Counted from the stretch's first letter, positions 44,018 through 56,763 are shown. The stretch is 64,000 nt of DNA from Cryptomeria japonica (GCF_030272615.1 NC_081414.1:917237509-917301508); one strand, 5' to 3'. Notes: generated by a model not told the origin, from the letters alone. Program-made: numbers and translations.

Positions 44018-45406
44018 TTATGAATATTCCACAAGGTTTTCCTTGGTGGGAAAAGCACCCCTTGGTCTTAAATTGTACCCACTCTTAATCTGAGTGGCAA
44101 CAGCCATAGTAATTCTTATGATTTCTTCCTTAGAGCGCCTCCTTGGACTGATGTTTTCAGATTGGTTATTAGAAGCATTGACCCTATGTTCTTCCATGTT
44201 CTCTTCATCAGAAAACACTTCCTGATGATGACTTCTATCCCACAATCTCTGAATATCTACATCTATTTCTGCTTCTTTTTCTTTAGAGGCTGAGCACTCA
44301 AACTCATTATCATCTTGAAAAGAAAACATATTCACCATGTGATCAGTGAATCTGTCTTCCTTGCAGCTAGCATAGACATCTTCATCTTCTTCCATGGCCT
44401 TTGCTACTGCGCATTAGGCTTGTGTATGTGGAAGATTACATGCCATACACCATGGACTGTCTTCCACAAGATGAGAAATTGGCTTTTTCAATGGATCAAG
44501 TGTTTCTTTATTTGTGGGCCTTTGGTTGCCAACCACAGGGTGCCCATCTTTCCAGTTTGTGTTATAAGGCATATCATGCAACTTAGTTCTGTCATGCCTT
44601 TGAAAATTAGGTCTGTCATGTGACATGCCTTTCTCATTTCTAGCCACTTTGTAGATTAAATCCTTTAAGGAACTCATAACCTTATCCAACTTATCCTCTT
44701 CTTTAGGCACTTTGTTGTGATGTCCTTTGGGATTTGGAAAAATCCTAACATTATCTCTTCTTGATGTTTTTCCTGAGGCTTTCCTATTGTTTTCAATGGT
44801 CCAAACAAATTTTAAAGTAGCTGCCAAAGTTGGGGGGTTACTTGACCTTAAGTCATACCCTATCTTAGTATCAAAAGCATCAAAATAGAAAACCAATTTC
44901 ATATTGTCAATTGGCTTCAGACTAAGATGAATTTAAATGAATATTTTGGTGAAACTGTTATTGAAAAAAGCAACATCCTAATTTTGTTTTTTTCTAATAT
45001 TGGTTAGCTCATGCAAAGCAATTTTAAGATCTAAATGATCACCATACTGATCTTTAAACATTCTTTTAAAGTCTTGAAATGATCTGATAGATAAATTAGG
45101 CAAACACTTGTACCATTCCCTAGTGTCATCAGTTAAAGATTGCATAAACATTTTCATGAAAACATCTTCACCTTCAACTTCAAAGTTATCCATTATATTT
45201 TGAAATGTTTTAATATGATCTTCCCTTGAGATTGTATTATTTTCTAAGAATATAGGGAGTGCATCTATTAATTTATTGCTTACTAGATTTGGGAAACCTA
45301 TTATCCTAGTGAAATTAATCTGTATATACCTATCCAGTTGCATTGGTCTCCTAGCAAACTAGTTTTGCATTTATTGTTGGTGTGTGTTTCCTTGATTAGG
45401 AACTTC

Positions 45407-45458
<52 letters not shown>

Positions 45459-46420
45459 AGGGGTACCTGATATTGTTGTCGGTACTATCCTGCCATTTGT
45501 TGTTGAAATTGTAGGAATTGCAAATATTGTTGGTAAGAATTGTTTCCTCCCATTTGGTTATTGTTCTGATACACTAGTGGGGGAGGATATTGCAGGACAA
45601 AAGGAAACTATGAAGGTGGTGGGCCAAAAATTTGGCCTGACATGTTGCATTGACCTTGTGCGCCATAATGATTTTGTTGAGCTCTGTGGTGTTGACTAGT
45701 ACTTTCCTGACCAATGCTTCTATTTTGGACATTAGTAGGGGGGACACTTATTCTTGTAGAGACAAAATACAAATTAGGCATTCCATTTGTCCATGCATGC
45801 GACATTGGCACAAAACTGGTTGCAGTACTAGAAATATTTGCTCGGGTAGAAGCTTGGGTAGCAGTTGTTGCACGTGTTGAAACAACACTTACAACGAGGG
45901 CTTGAGAAGTAGTACTTGTGATAGCAGGGTTTGAGGCATTAATAGTATTCACATGGGAAGACACAGATGCAAAAGTGACTAAAGGGCAGTTAATCGTACT
46001 AGGGACATTGGATGTCTGACCAGACATTCCATGGGTAGGGATTTGCATAGACTACTGAATGGCCAAATTTAACATTTCTTGCACCATCATGTCCCTTTCT
46101 CTTCTTACCTATTCCAATTGTCTCTACAATTCTTCTATAGATCCTCCAGTTGCATTCCCCGAAGTAAAGCATATATTGGACTCAGTGAACTGTGTTTGAA
46201 AAAGATTTTGTGATAAAGGAAATTTCATAGACACAAGGGTAGCCATAGTGTACTGTACACCAATGTTACTTTGTACATTAGCTAACTGGTCTACATACCT
46301 AGCCTCAAACTCTCTTTGTAACCTAGCCCTTTCAAATTTTGCGTACAACTTGTCATAAGCAGCCTGGTCCTGAGAAAGACCTTCATAGTAGGGATTTTGT
46401 AGGTTTTAATCCATATTAGG
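44018..46420 (-). pseudogene. V gypsy gag, frame-broken, with polyQ tract
   Basis: Minus order: Gln-rich helical N-terminus (46348-46124; FERARLQREFEARYVDQLAN); Ser/Thr/Ala-rich low complexity (46048-45608); a polyglutamine tract from (CAA)n (45407-45458); the capsid core 45343-44978 (FLENNTISREDHIKTFQNIM, MQSLTDDTREWYKCLPNLSI, FKRMFKDQYG); a linker 44902-44414 ending in a knuckle-like W-C-M-A-C-N-L-P-H-T-Q-A interrupted by a stop before the last Cys; then 44395-44018, acidic, with YNLRPRGAFP. It is a standard gypsy Gag broken by several frame changes. Confidence 0.8.
45407..45458. repeat. (TTG)n microsatellite, polyQ in gag sense
   Basis: About 17 TTG units, read as CAA (Gln) on the minus strand, within the V gag region. 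Confidence 0.95.
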
Positions 46421-46930
46421 GAATGTGTCACTAACAAAAAGATTTTCTTTTGGCAAGGATTCATCACTACTTGTATCTTCTACTTCGTATATAGATCTAT
46501 AAGTGTCACTATTATAACCCTCTGAAATACCCTTCCCTCTTAAATCAATATGCAATTAATTTTGTTCCTCTATTCTAACAATAGGAGCATTAACCAATGT
46601 TTGAGGAAAAGTGGTTTGAGGAATACCTTTGTTCTTGATAGTCCACTTGGTGTAGACTTGATGCCCTCTATGCTCCCTTGATCAGCTTCTTTATGTGAGA
46701 TAAACTCAGTGTCAGATGTGTTGCGCCTTGCAATGTATTCACTCCTCCTTGTATCAATGTTTGTAACCTTCTTGCAGCTCATGTGAGCCTTTCAAGCTAA
46801 GAACTATCTTTCTTCTTTTCAGAGTTGCCACCCAAGATGGGAATATATGTTTGTTTCTTTAGTAACTCTGGACTTTGGACAAGGATTACTGGGGGTAAAA
46901 TATTCTTTTGACACAATCTTGACTTTTCTT
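46421..46930 (-). other. V leader and possible short upstream coding
   Basis: Between PBS and gag. A 70-aa minus frame (46782-46570, MSCKKVTNIDTRRSEYIARR...) could be the Gag start or a chance frame; there is no clear homology. Confidence 0.45.
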
Positions 46931-46948
46931 TCCCCAGCAAAGTCGCCA
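46931..46948 (-). other. PBS of element V
   Basis: Minus strand TGGCGACTTTGCTGGGGA, beginning three bases from the LTR at 46952. It is the TGGCGAC...CTGGGGA type of gypsy PBS. Confidence 0.85.
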
Positions 46949-48074
46949 ATTTGTTGGTTCCCAAATCAACAGATCCTAGATACTAGAGAAATAGCCATTG
47001 ACTCATAGACAGACTTAGGATTGGTTTTGGCCAACGAATAAGATTCAACACAAAGGTTTCAATGTTCTACTCTTTAGGCTCTACAGGACATAGGTGGGTA
47101 CCTCTGTTGCAATGTTTAACAGCATTTCAACTTTACATGGACTGACATTGCAGTGTATAGAAAATGCTTTCAATGAAAATATACCAAGGAAAAGTATGAT
47201 ATACTATGAATTCTGGTTTGAACATTACTTTGTACTACTTTGCTTGCATTGAAAACTAAAAACTGGTTCTAATCTATTCTACTCCTAATGTAGAAAAACT
47301 GGAAAATGAAATATAAAAGGTGAAATAAGAATGTTGAAATGATCCTCAAACCCAGAAAAGTATGACCAATTCCTATTCAAGGGAGATACAGAGTCAAATA
47401 ACAGGTTTAAAGACAAAAAATATAACAGTATCATCATTAAATTTCAATGCTAAACATTTAATACTTGCATAAAATGTTCAGACCGAGAACATATTCATAA
47501 CTTCCTCATAAAACCTCTCACACAAATGTTGCAGTATTCAAGAAAAATGAATGTCCTCTTTATTGATTTTCAGAAAAATTGATACATTCATGATAGATTG
47601 TTGTGCTCCAAAAAAAACCTGTAAAAGACTAACTATCATAATATTACTTCAAAGCTATCCTAGTACATACAAAGAAAAAATTTCAAAATCGTTCTTCTTG
47701 GCCCTGAATTCCCTCTTATAACACAAGGGAGCAAAACAAGCTTCAGGCCAAGAAGACACATGTCAAAAGTACAAGATTTAGAATTCACCCTAAGGCCCAT
47801 TCTTGTCCTTATCAACATGCATATAATCTTCCTAGTTTCATTAAATGCAGGCGGCTGGGAAGTCACCATCCTAGAAGCTTTGCATTGCAGGTACACAAAA
47901 TCTGCCTCTTCATTGGTACCTTGACACATGCCTCTATCAAGATCTGAAGTACACATTGGTGCCTTGCAGTAGGTAACCTAGAGAAAGGTCCTTGATGATT
48001 GAATGCTTCTGTCAATCCTCCTCAAAATTAGTAACCTACACAAAATTTTCAATCAACAAATAGAAATACTATGA

Positions 48075-51000
48075 CTAGTCTTCTTCCTCGGGCTGATCTT
48101 CCTCCAAGGAGCAATACCTTTTATGCAAGGCTTCTATTTCATCAGTCGGCAAAGATAAATCCCTCAATCCTTGTAATTTTTTCATTGCCTCCTTTGTTTT
48201 ATGGGCAAGTACAACTACAGCTCCCAAAGAAAATTTATGGTACATCTGATCCTTCTCCATAATCTTATCAATAATATTAAAAAAGGTATCCCCTTGGTTT
48301 GGATCAATAGCCAAAGATGTTAGAATTGCATTGATTGCATCTTGGAAACCTTGCCTTCATTCTTCTAGGCCTTTGATCTATCCATCATTTGTCAAAATTG
48401 TGGGGACGTGCCACCTTTTAAGCCTTTGGAAAGAATTGATCATTCCCAACAATGATTTATTTTCTTCTTCTATGTTGGACAACTCCTTAGTCAATAAATT
48501 ATAATTTTCCAAGTGGTATCTACAATTTGGGGTGGTTGGGCCACATTTTTTACTACCAGCGTGATCTCTTTCAATTGTTGACCCTTTGGTAGCCAAGTGA
48601 CTCTTATTGGTTGAAGGAATGAATAATTCCATCCAACTAACTCGTGAGCTGAGATGTCAAAGAATTTGAAGTTTGAACTTCATCCAATTTATCAATAATT
48701 TATTTGAAATCCTCAAAATTGAATCTTTCTATATTTCAAAATAGTTGTTCTCAACTTCATATTTGACTCTCTGTAACTCTTTATTCATTCTTTCTAATTC
48801 TTCAGGTCTAATTCCTCCTAAAGAATCTGCAGTCACCTTCTTTATTTGCTCATTTAATGCACAATTTTCAATGAATAACTTGTTGTAAATTGCATTAAGA
48901 GCCACATGCATATCCTTTAAACTTAAATGTTTTTGCTCAAGATCATCTACTGCTAATTGAGAAAATTGGACCACATGTGAGGTAATTTCTACAGCCTCTG
49001 ATGCAGTGGTGTCCTCTAGGGTCCTAATTATTGCATCCCCTATCTTTTGTTGTCCACCTTGCAGAACCATAGGCTTTTAGACAATTGGGGCCTTTGACCA
49101 TAGAGAAGATGCCTTTTGGCCTACACTCACCCCAGACCCATGATCTTTGAACTCTTTTGCAAAATTGGGATCCTTCTGCTGCATAATTTGATCTAACAAA
49201 AAGATTTTTTCAAAGTCCTAGTTGGGGACAAGAAGCATGCCACTATTTCTAATCATCTACCAGCCTTCCTTAGGGGTGCATCTGAAACTATTTTGGTCAA
49301 AATTTATGATCTCCTCATCAGATAGATCCTTCAACTTTTCCCTAAGACAAAAATATTTTAACTCGGGAAAGTTCATAAAATTGTCGTCTACTATGAAGTT
49401 TTTTGAGGCGATGATCCTTTCATCATCTATCTCCTCAACAGGGATTGTACTTGGGATAATGGCTCTATCTGAGTCATTTAGGACCTCAGCAGCCTCATCT
49501 TCATGGAATGTTTCTCAAGGGAAAGAAGGGGAAGGCACATTTGTATCAAAATCCATCGGGACATCTACAAAATCGGACATTTTTTCCTTTCATTTTTCAA
49601 CTCTCCTGACCTATTCAGTTGTCTGCCCAAAAGTGCTAAGAGATGTTCTTTCAATTGTTACTGTATGCCCTTTCATCTTGTATACTATAGGGGCAGGGTT
49701 AATAGGTCTTGTCTCAAATTTAACCCCTTTGTCCTTGGCATCCCTTCTCTCCATTTACATCTTTATTATATCATCTGCCTTTCTTATCATGAAAGACAAC
49801 CTTGCTAAATTAGTCTAGAATTACCTGTAAAAACCTTCAAAATTGGGATCCTCTTTTTTCCTCACTCAAGCTTCTTCATGAGCTCCCATTTCTTCCTGTG
49901 TTTTTCTGCTTCAACAAAGTGAGCATTTCTTATTAAATCCTCTCACTCATCAAATGAATGTAAATATCCCTTCTCCTTTAGCTTGTATACTCTGAGGTCA
50001 TTTATGCATCCCTCAGGGTCAAAATGTCAAGCTTAGGCAACCTTCAACCTATAAAGCTTTACTAAAAAATCATGCACCTTTCCCAGGGTATCACATCCTA
50101 CAGTGAATTCTTCAAACTTGATCACCCTGGGGAGGAGTCTCCCTTTCTTATCTGTTCGAATTTGTGTCATCTCCATCCACTTTAATTTCCAAATTAATTC
50201 AATGAATGCTAGCCTAGGAGAGACAAAAAGCGGCAAAATGTGGCGTGCTTGCTCACACCCGTATACCCTGACGATAGTGCAGTTTCCTTACAAAAAGAAG
50301 TCCCCAAAATTATGGATGAAATCCCTGTCTGGGTATACTATTACTTCACCCTTACAACTCCTTATCTTCAAAATTTTAATAATATTCTTTGGTAGCCTGG
50401 GTAGCCTTACTACAAGCCTTGACAATACCTTCATGATGAAATGATCAAAGAATACAGAACAACTACCAAACCTGGACCCTTTGTCCCACACCTAGGTCCA
50501 TCTTTGTACTGGCCATGGAAGACCCGTGTGTGTATCATTTGTCCTTATTGCTAATTTTGGACCCCAATAAGCCCTGTTCTGATAAAGAATCATATGACAC
50601 AATAAAGAATAGTGTCTAAATTCCAGGTTCTCCTTTTTATTTATTGCTCCCATTAACACTTCATGGAGCTTATCAGGAATAATAGCTGCAAAATCATATA
50701 GCTCATTTATTGAGGGTTGTTGGATATTGATGGAAATCATCATGAAATCTATGGGTGTTTGAGTAAGCCTGCAATCTACCCCAAGAACCTTCCCTAATGC
50801 AGAGTAGGTCTTAACAAGATAGGGCTCAAAGCACTCTAAGCTTAAAGGCTCCCTCTCAGATGGCAAGACATAATTCTGTGAATTTTTTAAAATTTTCCTC
50901 ATGAAATGAGGAAAAAATTCCTTTCTATACATGTCCTTTTTGTATTGGTAATTCCTTTCCAAATTATTTATGTTTATTTTTTTGAGGGCACAATTTTCCA

Positions 51001-51997
51001 AACCAAAACAATCTACAATAGCCCTATGTGAAATGTCCAATAAGACATAGGCATCTTCTGATCTTACAATCCTGCTTGGGGGATCATAGGAAACAACTAT
51101 CTCTCTTATTAACATTGGTTCTACAAAGACATTTGGCACCACTAGCTTCCCCAAGTTCAGTGGCCAAGGATTCGATACTAGAAGATACCTCCCTCTCTCT
51201 TTTGTAATTGCATCTTTTCATCCTACCTCTTTGTCATTGAAGGCAATTGTAATGATGTCATTCATAGAGGCCCCTTCAAAAAATTATAACAAGTCCTGAT
51301 GGAGGCTTCTTATTTGTCTAGTTAGCCTTTTTGCCGCCTCCTCTAATCTCTGTTCAATTTCATGTTGCAATTCCTCTGCAGTCTTTGCATGAGCAAGAGG
51401 GGTAGTTGGCACTATTTTTGGTTTCTCTGCTTGAGATGATGACTCACCTTAAGATGTCTTTCTAGGTCTCTTGGGAACTTTGGGAGCTGGCCCTTTTATA
51501 GGAGCAACTTCCTTCACCTGCTCAGCAAGGTTGTCCCTCTGCGGGGCTTGCTGCTGAGGAATTGGGGTTTCCTCATCGGGTGGGTTTTCAGTAGTAGGGG
51601 CATTTTTTATATAAGGATGGGATTCAGTGCTAGGTGTTTTAATGGAAGATTTTTGGGTAACTTTTCTCCTCTTTTGAACTGGTTTCCTTTCTTTAGGAGG
51701 AGGGGCAAGCTCATCCGAAGACTCACTGTCAGAAACAATAGTGACAGTCTTTTGAACTATCCTTTTCTTTCTCTTTGCAGCTTTCTCTTTAGGATGGGAG
51801 CTTGCTTCAGCTTCTTTAGACATTTGTGGTGCAGATTGAGAGCTTGGTTCAGTAGTGGGAATGTTTTCAATTACCAGCATAAACAGAATTACATCAAGGG
51901 GAACGACATGGGTAATCTCTGGCATTGCAGAGCTAGTGCCAACTTTAGGAATATTCTCAGCAGTGGGAGTAGCAGATTCCTTGATAGGGGAGGCCAT
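48075..51997 (-). pseudogene. V LTR ORF, right copy (unknown protein about 1300 aa, decayed)
   Basis: The minus ORF starts at ATG 51995-51997 (MASPIKESATPTAENIPKVG). The first 182 aa are open: Pro/Ser/Thr-rich with a KRKKRIVQKT basic cluster followed by an acidic Ser run (SDSESSDE) and RRKVTQKS. After stops, 51154-50492 is a 220-aa open globular part (GKLVVPNVFVEPMLIREIVV, ISHRAIVDCFGLEN, NELYDFAAIIPDKLHEVLMG). 50491-49560 continues it in short frames. 49070-48729 and 48632-48378 are helical or coiled coil (QLAVDDLEQKHLSLKDMHVA; LSNIEEENKSLLGMINSFQR), and 48314-48075 ends EALHKRYCSLEED. Lesions differ from the left copy. No enzyme motif recognised. Confidence 0.65.
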
Positions 51998-52469
51998 TTT
52001 AAAATTAAAAATGAAAGAGATCCTGGAAAGCTAAACACAGACACAAACCCTACAGACTCTAGGGCACACACAAAATCTCTACGTATCACAACTATAACAA
52101 CCTAGAAAATGCACAAGGATGGTAGAATAATTAACTTGTTGGGCTGAATTTGCTGGAGGACACATTGATTTTCTAAAATTCGCTCTTCTTCTCACTCGAT
52201 GATGCTCTGAATTCTTCTTTGGATGCAAGGTATGAGAGAAAAATTGATGAATTTCTCTTTATGGTGACACCATTAATTCATTCATGCTGGACAGAGTGAA
52301 TTGTTGGTGCCAAATTTGAATATCCGTTGATCAGAATTTGAATGGTCGAGATTGCCTTTGACAACCTTCAAATGATGACATGGCATTTATTAGACTATCC
52401 TTGGCCAACTCAAACTTTTCAAAATTCTTGTCGTTTGAACCTTTTTTATGATTTTATGTCTTTCACCAT

Positions 52470-53400
52470 CTTTCTGGGATAAGCCTTCCTTAGACTTCTC
52501 TTGAATTCCTTATCCCGCACTACCTTTTTCTATCTTGAAAATCCTCGTGAGATAAGGTCCCTACGTATTTACCTTTATTTTTTATCCCACGACACCCGAA
52601 AACATTCCTCTCACCCTCGCAGGATAAGGTCTTGCCATATTTTATTTATCGTCACCCTTTAACCCTTATCCCATGGAACATTTGTCAATTTTGTCTCTTC
52701 TCACAGGATAAGGCCTTTGCATGTCCTTTGAGTATCCTCTGACCTCGTGTTGCTCATATCTCCCTATTATTTCCCACTTGAAGGCACCTTTCCTTGATAT
52801 TTTTTCTTCATGCGGGATAAGCCTCTTAAGATTTTCCTCTCTTATCTCGCGATCCATCTCTTATCCCCATGGGAACATGCAGGATAAGAGATCCTATCGA
52901 TCTGGCCTTGTAATCTCTATCCCGCAGCACATTGAGTATAATAAATCCCTTGCAGGATAAGGTTCTTTGTATTTACCTTGTTACCTCTTATCCCAAGCCA
53001 TCTTTGCATTGGCCTATGAGAATTGTGGGATAACTTTACCTTATAACTCTGAGTTGTTTCTTGTCCCACGGGCCCATCAAGGCGCCTTAAAACCATCATG
53101 GGATAAGACTTTCATGTCTGCTTATTTACCTTTTTCTTATCCTGCATGGTCACATTACATAGTGAAAACTGCTACCATATATGCAAACATTCCTTACCCT
53201 GCACAAGCCTTTTGCTGCTATGAAATGACTGCGGGATGAGGATCCCTTTGTTGCCTCTATCTCCTTCTTATCTCGCGGGCCTTAGTCACAGCTTCAAAGG
53301 TGTCGCAGGATAAGTCTTGTTCTTTAAGCTTTGTAAATTCTTTATCCTGTGTGATTGAGACCTTTCATTGAAAGGCCTGTGGGATAACATTTCGTTGTGT
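52470..53400. repeat. Alternating inverted GGGATAAG / CTTATCCC motif array (right copy)
   Basis: This is the counterpart of 38030-38985, with the same alternation (for example tgggataag 52477, ttatcccgc 52510, tgagataag 52547, ttatcccac 52582, gcaggataag 52619, ttatcccat 52666). It lies about 0.4-1.35 kb from the LTR 5' end and upstream of the LTR ORF start at 51997. Confidence 0.85.
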
Positions 53401-53826
53401 TTCTTTTAGCACACTTATCTCTCACAACTATGAAACTAAAGCAGGCACTTAGGTGGATCATTTTTAGCATGTGGAGACTAGTCGAGGGTAAAGTGACCAT
53501 GTGTGGGGGTCTTCCTATGGAATTTTTAAAAGGCAAAACCACAGGGATACCTAACACTTAGGCATATAATAAAAAATTAAAGCAACAACCTCAAGAGATA
53601 ATGCCTAGTGCGCGGGGCTGGTGAACGAACAACAAAGGACCCTTCTGATGACAACTTAAAACTAGGCCACCAATGATCACAAGTCAACTGCAGAACATAA
53701 CATTTCTCGAGAGAACAAAAGAAAATCTTAAGAGCTCTAAAACCCTTTCCAAAAATCTTAAACCCTAAGTTCCAACACACGGGAAGGGGACAAATAAGAC
53801 CAATTTTAAAACCCTCCAACATAAAC

Positions 53827-53983
53827 TTTCTAAAGCACCTCATACTTACTCAATATCACTACTACACCACACAACAACATCATAGCATTTATTTCTAAAC
53901 TATCTACAACACATAATGGCATCAATGACAACACCAGACAGGTTGATATCAATGACAACACAACACAACTCAAGTTTCCAATA
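53827..53983 (-). repeat. X 5' LTR, final part after V
   Basis: It aligns with 10345-10498 ('cctcatacttactcaatatcactac', 'caactcaagtttcca'). It ends ccaata at 53983, then TSD gtccc. Confidence 0.85.
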
Positions 53984-54705
53984 GTCCCTTCGGTGGTCTC
54001 AAAGGAACAAATTAGGTTTACCTCAGATATGTCCTCTCATCATGTATAGTATAATTTTATCCAATGAAGAAATTCACTCAATTGGGAAATTTAAATTGAA
54101 GAGTATGCTCTTCAGAATTCATGTCAACAAGGCATATGATAGAGTAAAGTGGCAGTATTTAATGTTGATCATGAAGAAGTTTAGGTTTGATTCTAGATGG
54201 TTGCAATTGACTTTTGAGTGTATCTCTTTAGTGTGGTTCTCTATCTTAGGAATGTCTCCCTCTATGGGGTTTTAATGTCCACTAATTGATCTTCACCACG
54301 GAGACCCCTTGTCAACCACTTTGTTTGTGGTAATGACTAAGGACACAGGGTGATCCTTTGAGGCTTGGTAAAGAATGGATAAGTGGAAAATGGTTCAAGT
54401 GGCAGAAGGGGTTGAGTAGATCACTCATATTTAGTTTGTAGAAGATACAACATTGTTGGGTGAAGCCTCCATTTAGGAGAAGGAAGACATCAAGAAAATC
54501 TTGGACAACTATGTGCGTGTTTCAAGACAAATTCTAAACAATGAAAAGCATAATATTTTATTTTTCAACACTAAAGTTTCTATTTAAAGAATGATTGCCA
54601 AATTTTAGGGCTTATATATTGTAAGTCTTGTTTCTAAGTATCTTGGGCCTCCTTTATTATATGGTGAGATAAAATCTAGGTTATGGGATGATGTGGTCTC
54701 CAAAT
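53984..54705 (+). pseudogene. L1-type LINE reverse transcriptase fragment, downstream half
   Basis: Plus reading with frame changes resumes the RT broken at 1553. It has 'NEEIHSIGKFKLKSMLFRIH', VNKAYDRVKWQYLMLIMKKF (the conserved D/N-KAYDRV-W block), an 'HHGDPLS-TTLFVVMTK' block near 54293-54340 (GDPLSP motif), and an F-V-E-D-T-T-L-L-G segment near 54437 in place of the YADD catalytic box. It trails off near 54705 (GEIKSRLWDDVVSK). The ORF 54042-54275 is its longest open piece. Dead LINE copy; the 3' end and poly-A are not seen. Confidence 0.78.
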
Positions 54706-54893
54706 ATCGCATTCGAATCTCTTCTTAACCTACATCTCTCTCCCTCTTTCTCTTTCTCAACCTACATCTCTCTCCCTCCCTACATATTTCTCTACCTCTC
54801 TCTTTCCTTTTCTATCTACATATCTATATCTACCTACCTCTCATGGAATCCCCCTCTACTATATTCATTTGCATACCTCTCCCTCCATCTTAC

Positions 54894-54981
<88 letters not shown>

Positions 54982-55168
54982 TATCTCTCTCTCTATCTAT
55001 CTCATCTCTCTTTCTCCTTGACTCTCTTCTTAACGATAAAGAGGGATAAAGGGAGAGAGGTAGAGAGGTGAGAGACCCATTGGGATAGAGAGTGAGATTA
55101 GATATATAGATGGGAGTGATAAATGTGTGTAATGAGGTATGGAGGGATATGGAGAGAGGTAAATAGAT

Positions 55169-55206
<38 letters not shown>

Positions 55207-55712
55207 AGAGAGGGGGGAGATACAAAGGTGAGAGAGAGAAGAGATGAAGGGGGAGAGGGGAGGATTGATAAAGAGGTATGGAAGGAGATAGGTAGAGAGG
55301 TGAGAGACATATAGGAGGATAGAGTGATGAGAGACCTAGAGAGAGTGAGTGAGAAATGTGTGTAATAAAATATGGAGGGAGAGGTAGAGAGGTAAAGAGG
55401 GAAGGAAAGAGAAAGAGTGGAGATAGAATTAGATAAAGTAGGATACCTATAAAAATCTACATTGATTATGAAGGGTAATTCAATGAATATTTCTATGATA
55501 ATAAATGCATAAATAACCATTGAATTCCCTTCATAATTTAAGTATGTCCTAGTATTTATGCATTTCTTCTCACATAAATAGTTATTAGATTTCCCTGCAT
55601 AATTCAAGTAGACATTTTATAAGTTTCGTACTCTTTCTACTTCTATCTCCCTTCTTTATCCCTCCCTCCCTCTTTACCTTACTACCACTCCCTCTATGTC
55701 TCATTGCACACA

Positions 55713-55769
<57 letters not shown>

Positions 55770-56383
55770 ATAAATTTCTCACTCCCCTCTATATAACTCA
55801 CCTCACTCTCTCTCCTACTAGGTCTCTCACCTCTCTAGATAAATAGAGAGAGGAGATAAATAGAGAAATGGAGACGGGAGATATAGAACTTAGAGATAGA
55901 TGGATAAGTAGAGAGGCAAAGAAAGGGAAGGAGGGAGGGATGTGGGTATAAAGAGAGAGGGTGGGAAGGAGGCAAAGGTATGTATAGAGAAACGAAGAGG
56001 GAAGATAGATATAAGTAGAGATAGAAGAGGATAGGAAGTATGGAATGAGGGAAGGAGTGCTATGTAGAAAAACTAAGGAAGTGAGAAAAATAGAGGAAGG
56101 GTTTGAGAGGAAATAGCTAGATAGAGGTAGAGAGAGGGGAGAGAGGGGGAGTAATATGGAGAGAGATAGGTATAAATCTCAAGGGAGAGAAAGAGAGTGA
56201 GATAAAGAGAAATAGAGAGGTAAGTTTGGAGCAAGTGAGTGAGAGGGAGAGAGGATATTTATGTAGATAAATAAACGTGGGGAAGGAGGGAGGTAGAGGT
56301 ATGTGGAGAGAAGGAGAGTGGAGATAGAGGTAAGTAGAAAGGGAAATAGTGAGAGTGAGAAAAGTAGAGAGGGATCATGGGAG

Positions 56384-56420
<37 letters not shown>

Positions 56421-56701
56421 TGTAGAGAAGTAGAGGTAGGGAAAGAGTGAGGGGATGTATGTAGGGAGAAGGAGAGAGGAGATAGTGATTAGAGAGGGAA
56501 GGAGGGAGATAGTTAGAGAGGGGGAGAGAGAGGAGATATAGAGAGGAGAGAATGCATCTGATCTTAGTAGAGATATAGAGAAGGGTGAGAGAGGTAGGTT
56601 TAGATATTAGGGAGAGAGGAGAGAGTGAGATAGAGAGAAGTGGGAGAGAGGAATTGAGAAAGAGATATGGGTTAATATATCAAGCGATAAAAAATGGTGA
56701 A

Positions 56702-56763
<62 letters not shown>

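Larger units (their letters stand above)
25797..53821 (-). mobile_element. Element V: giant-LTR Ty3/gypsy retrotransposon with ORF inside the LTRs
   Basis: Direct terminal repeats 25797-39380 (holding Z) and 46952-53821 start tgttggttcccaaatcaac and end accctccaac(a). Without Z they are about 6.94 and 6.87 kb. The PBS TGGCGACTTTGCTGGGGA (46931-46948) lies three bases from the right repeat, so the repeats are true LTRs. Internal 39381-46951 is a minus-strand gypsy gag, protease, extra RNase H, RT, RNase H and integrase. V sits in X's LTR: flanks match the uninterrupted sequence at 10320-10370. The TSD is imperfect (caaca/taaac). I see no clean polypurine tract at 39381. It is related to Tat/Ogre-like elements by PBS type and dual RNase H, but an exact lineage needs a tree. 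Confidence 0.85.
46952..53821 (-). repeat. V 5' LTR (right), 6.87 kb, uninterrupted
   Basis: This is the full copy of the giant LTR. In minus sense from 53821: U3 with GGGATAAG array (53400-52470), LTR ORF (51997-48075), then about 1.1 kb of non-coding sequence (48074-46952) next to the PBS. The 53430-53820 and 47000-47650 parts show no coding. It is paired with 25797-30989 plus 37636-39380. Confidence 0.9.
1554..53983 (-). mobile_element. Element X: Ty1/copia LTR retrotransposon hosting nested Y, U and V
   Basis: X starts at 1554 (tattgaacac) and ends at 53983 (tttccaata), flanked by the 5-bp TSD gtccc at 1549-1553 and 53984-53988. With nested insertions removed, its LTRs are about 1.54 kb each: left LTR 1554-2618 plus 10023-10498, right LTR 24400-25796 plus 53827-53983. 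The internal region is 10499-10655 plus 21516-24399. A PBS lies at 24388-24398 and a pyrimidine-rich tract (minus-strand PPT) directly follows the left LTR at 10499. Copia gag, integrase, RT and RNase H fragments run in minus order. Both LTR outer tips have TA in place of the usual TG/CA, consistent with transition decay. X is the oldest LTR element of the nest. Confidence 0.88.

Noticed and set aside
25797-53821. Alternative reading of V as two independent elements with similar ORFs flanking an unrelated gypsy core
   Set aside because: The PBS lies three bases from the right repeat, both repeats share exact start and end motifs, and their outer flanks rejoin X's LTR as compared with 10320-10370. 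One element with giant LTRs is simpler.
54688-55071. ORFs of 127 and 68 aa rich in Val/Cys repeats, and Arg/Glu-repeat ORFs at 55585-55782 and 56585-56779
   Set aside because: They are translations of (TG)n, (TC)n and (GA)n microsatellites, not genes.
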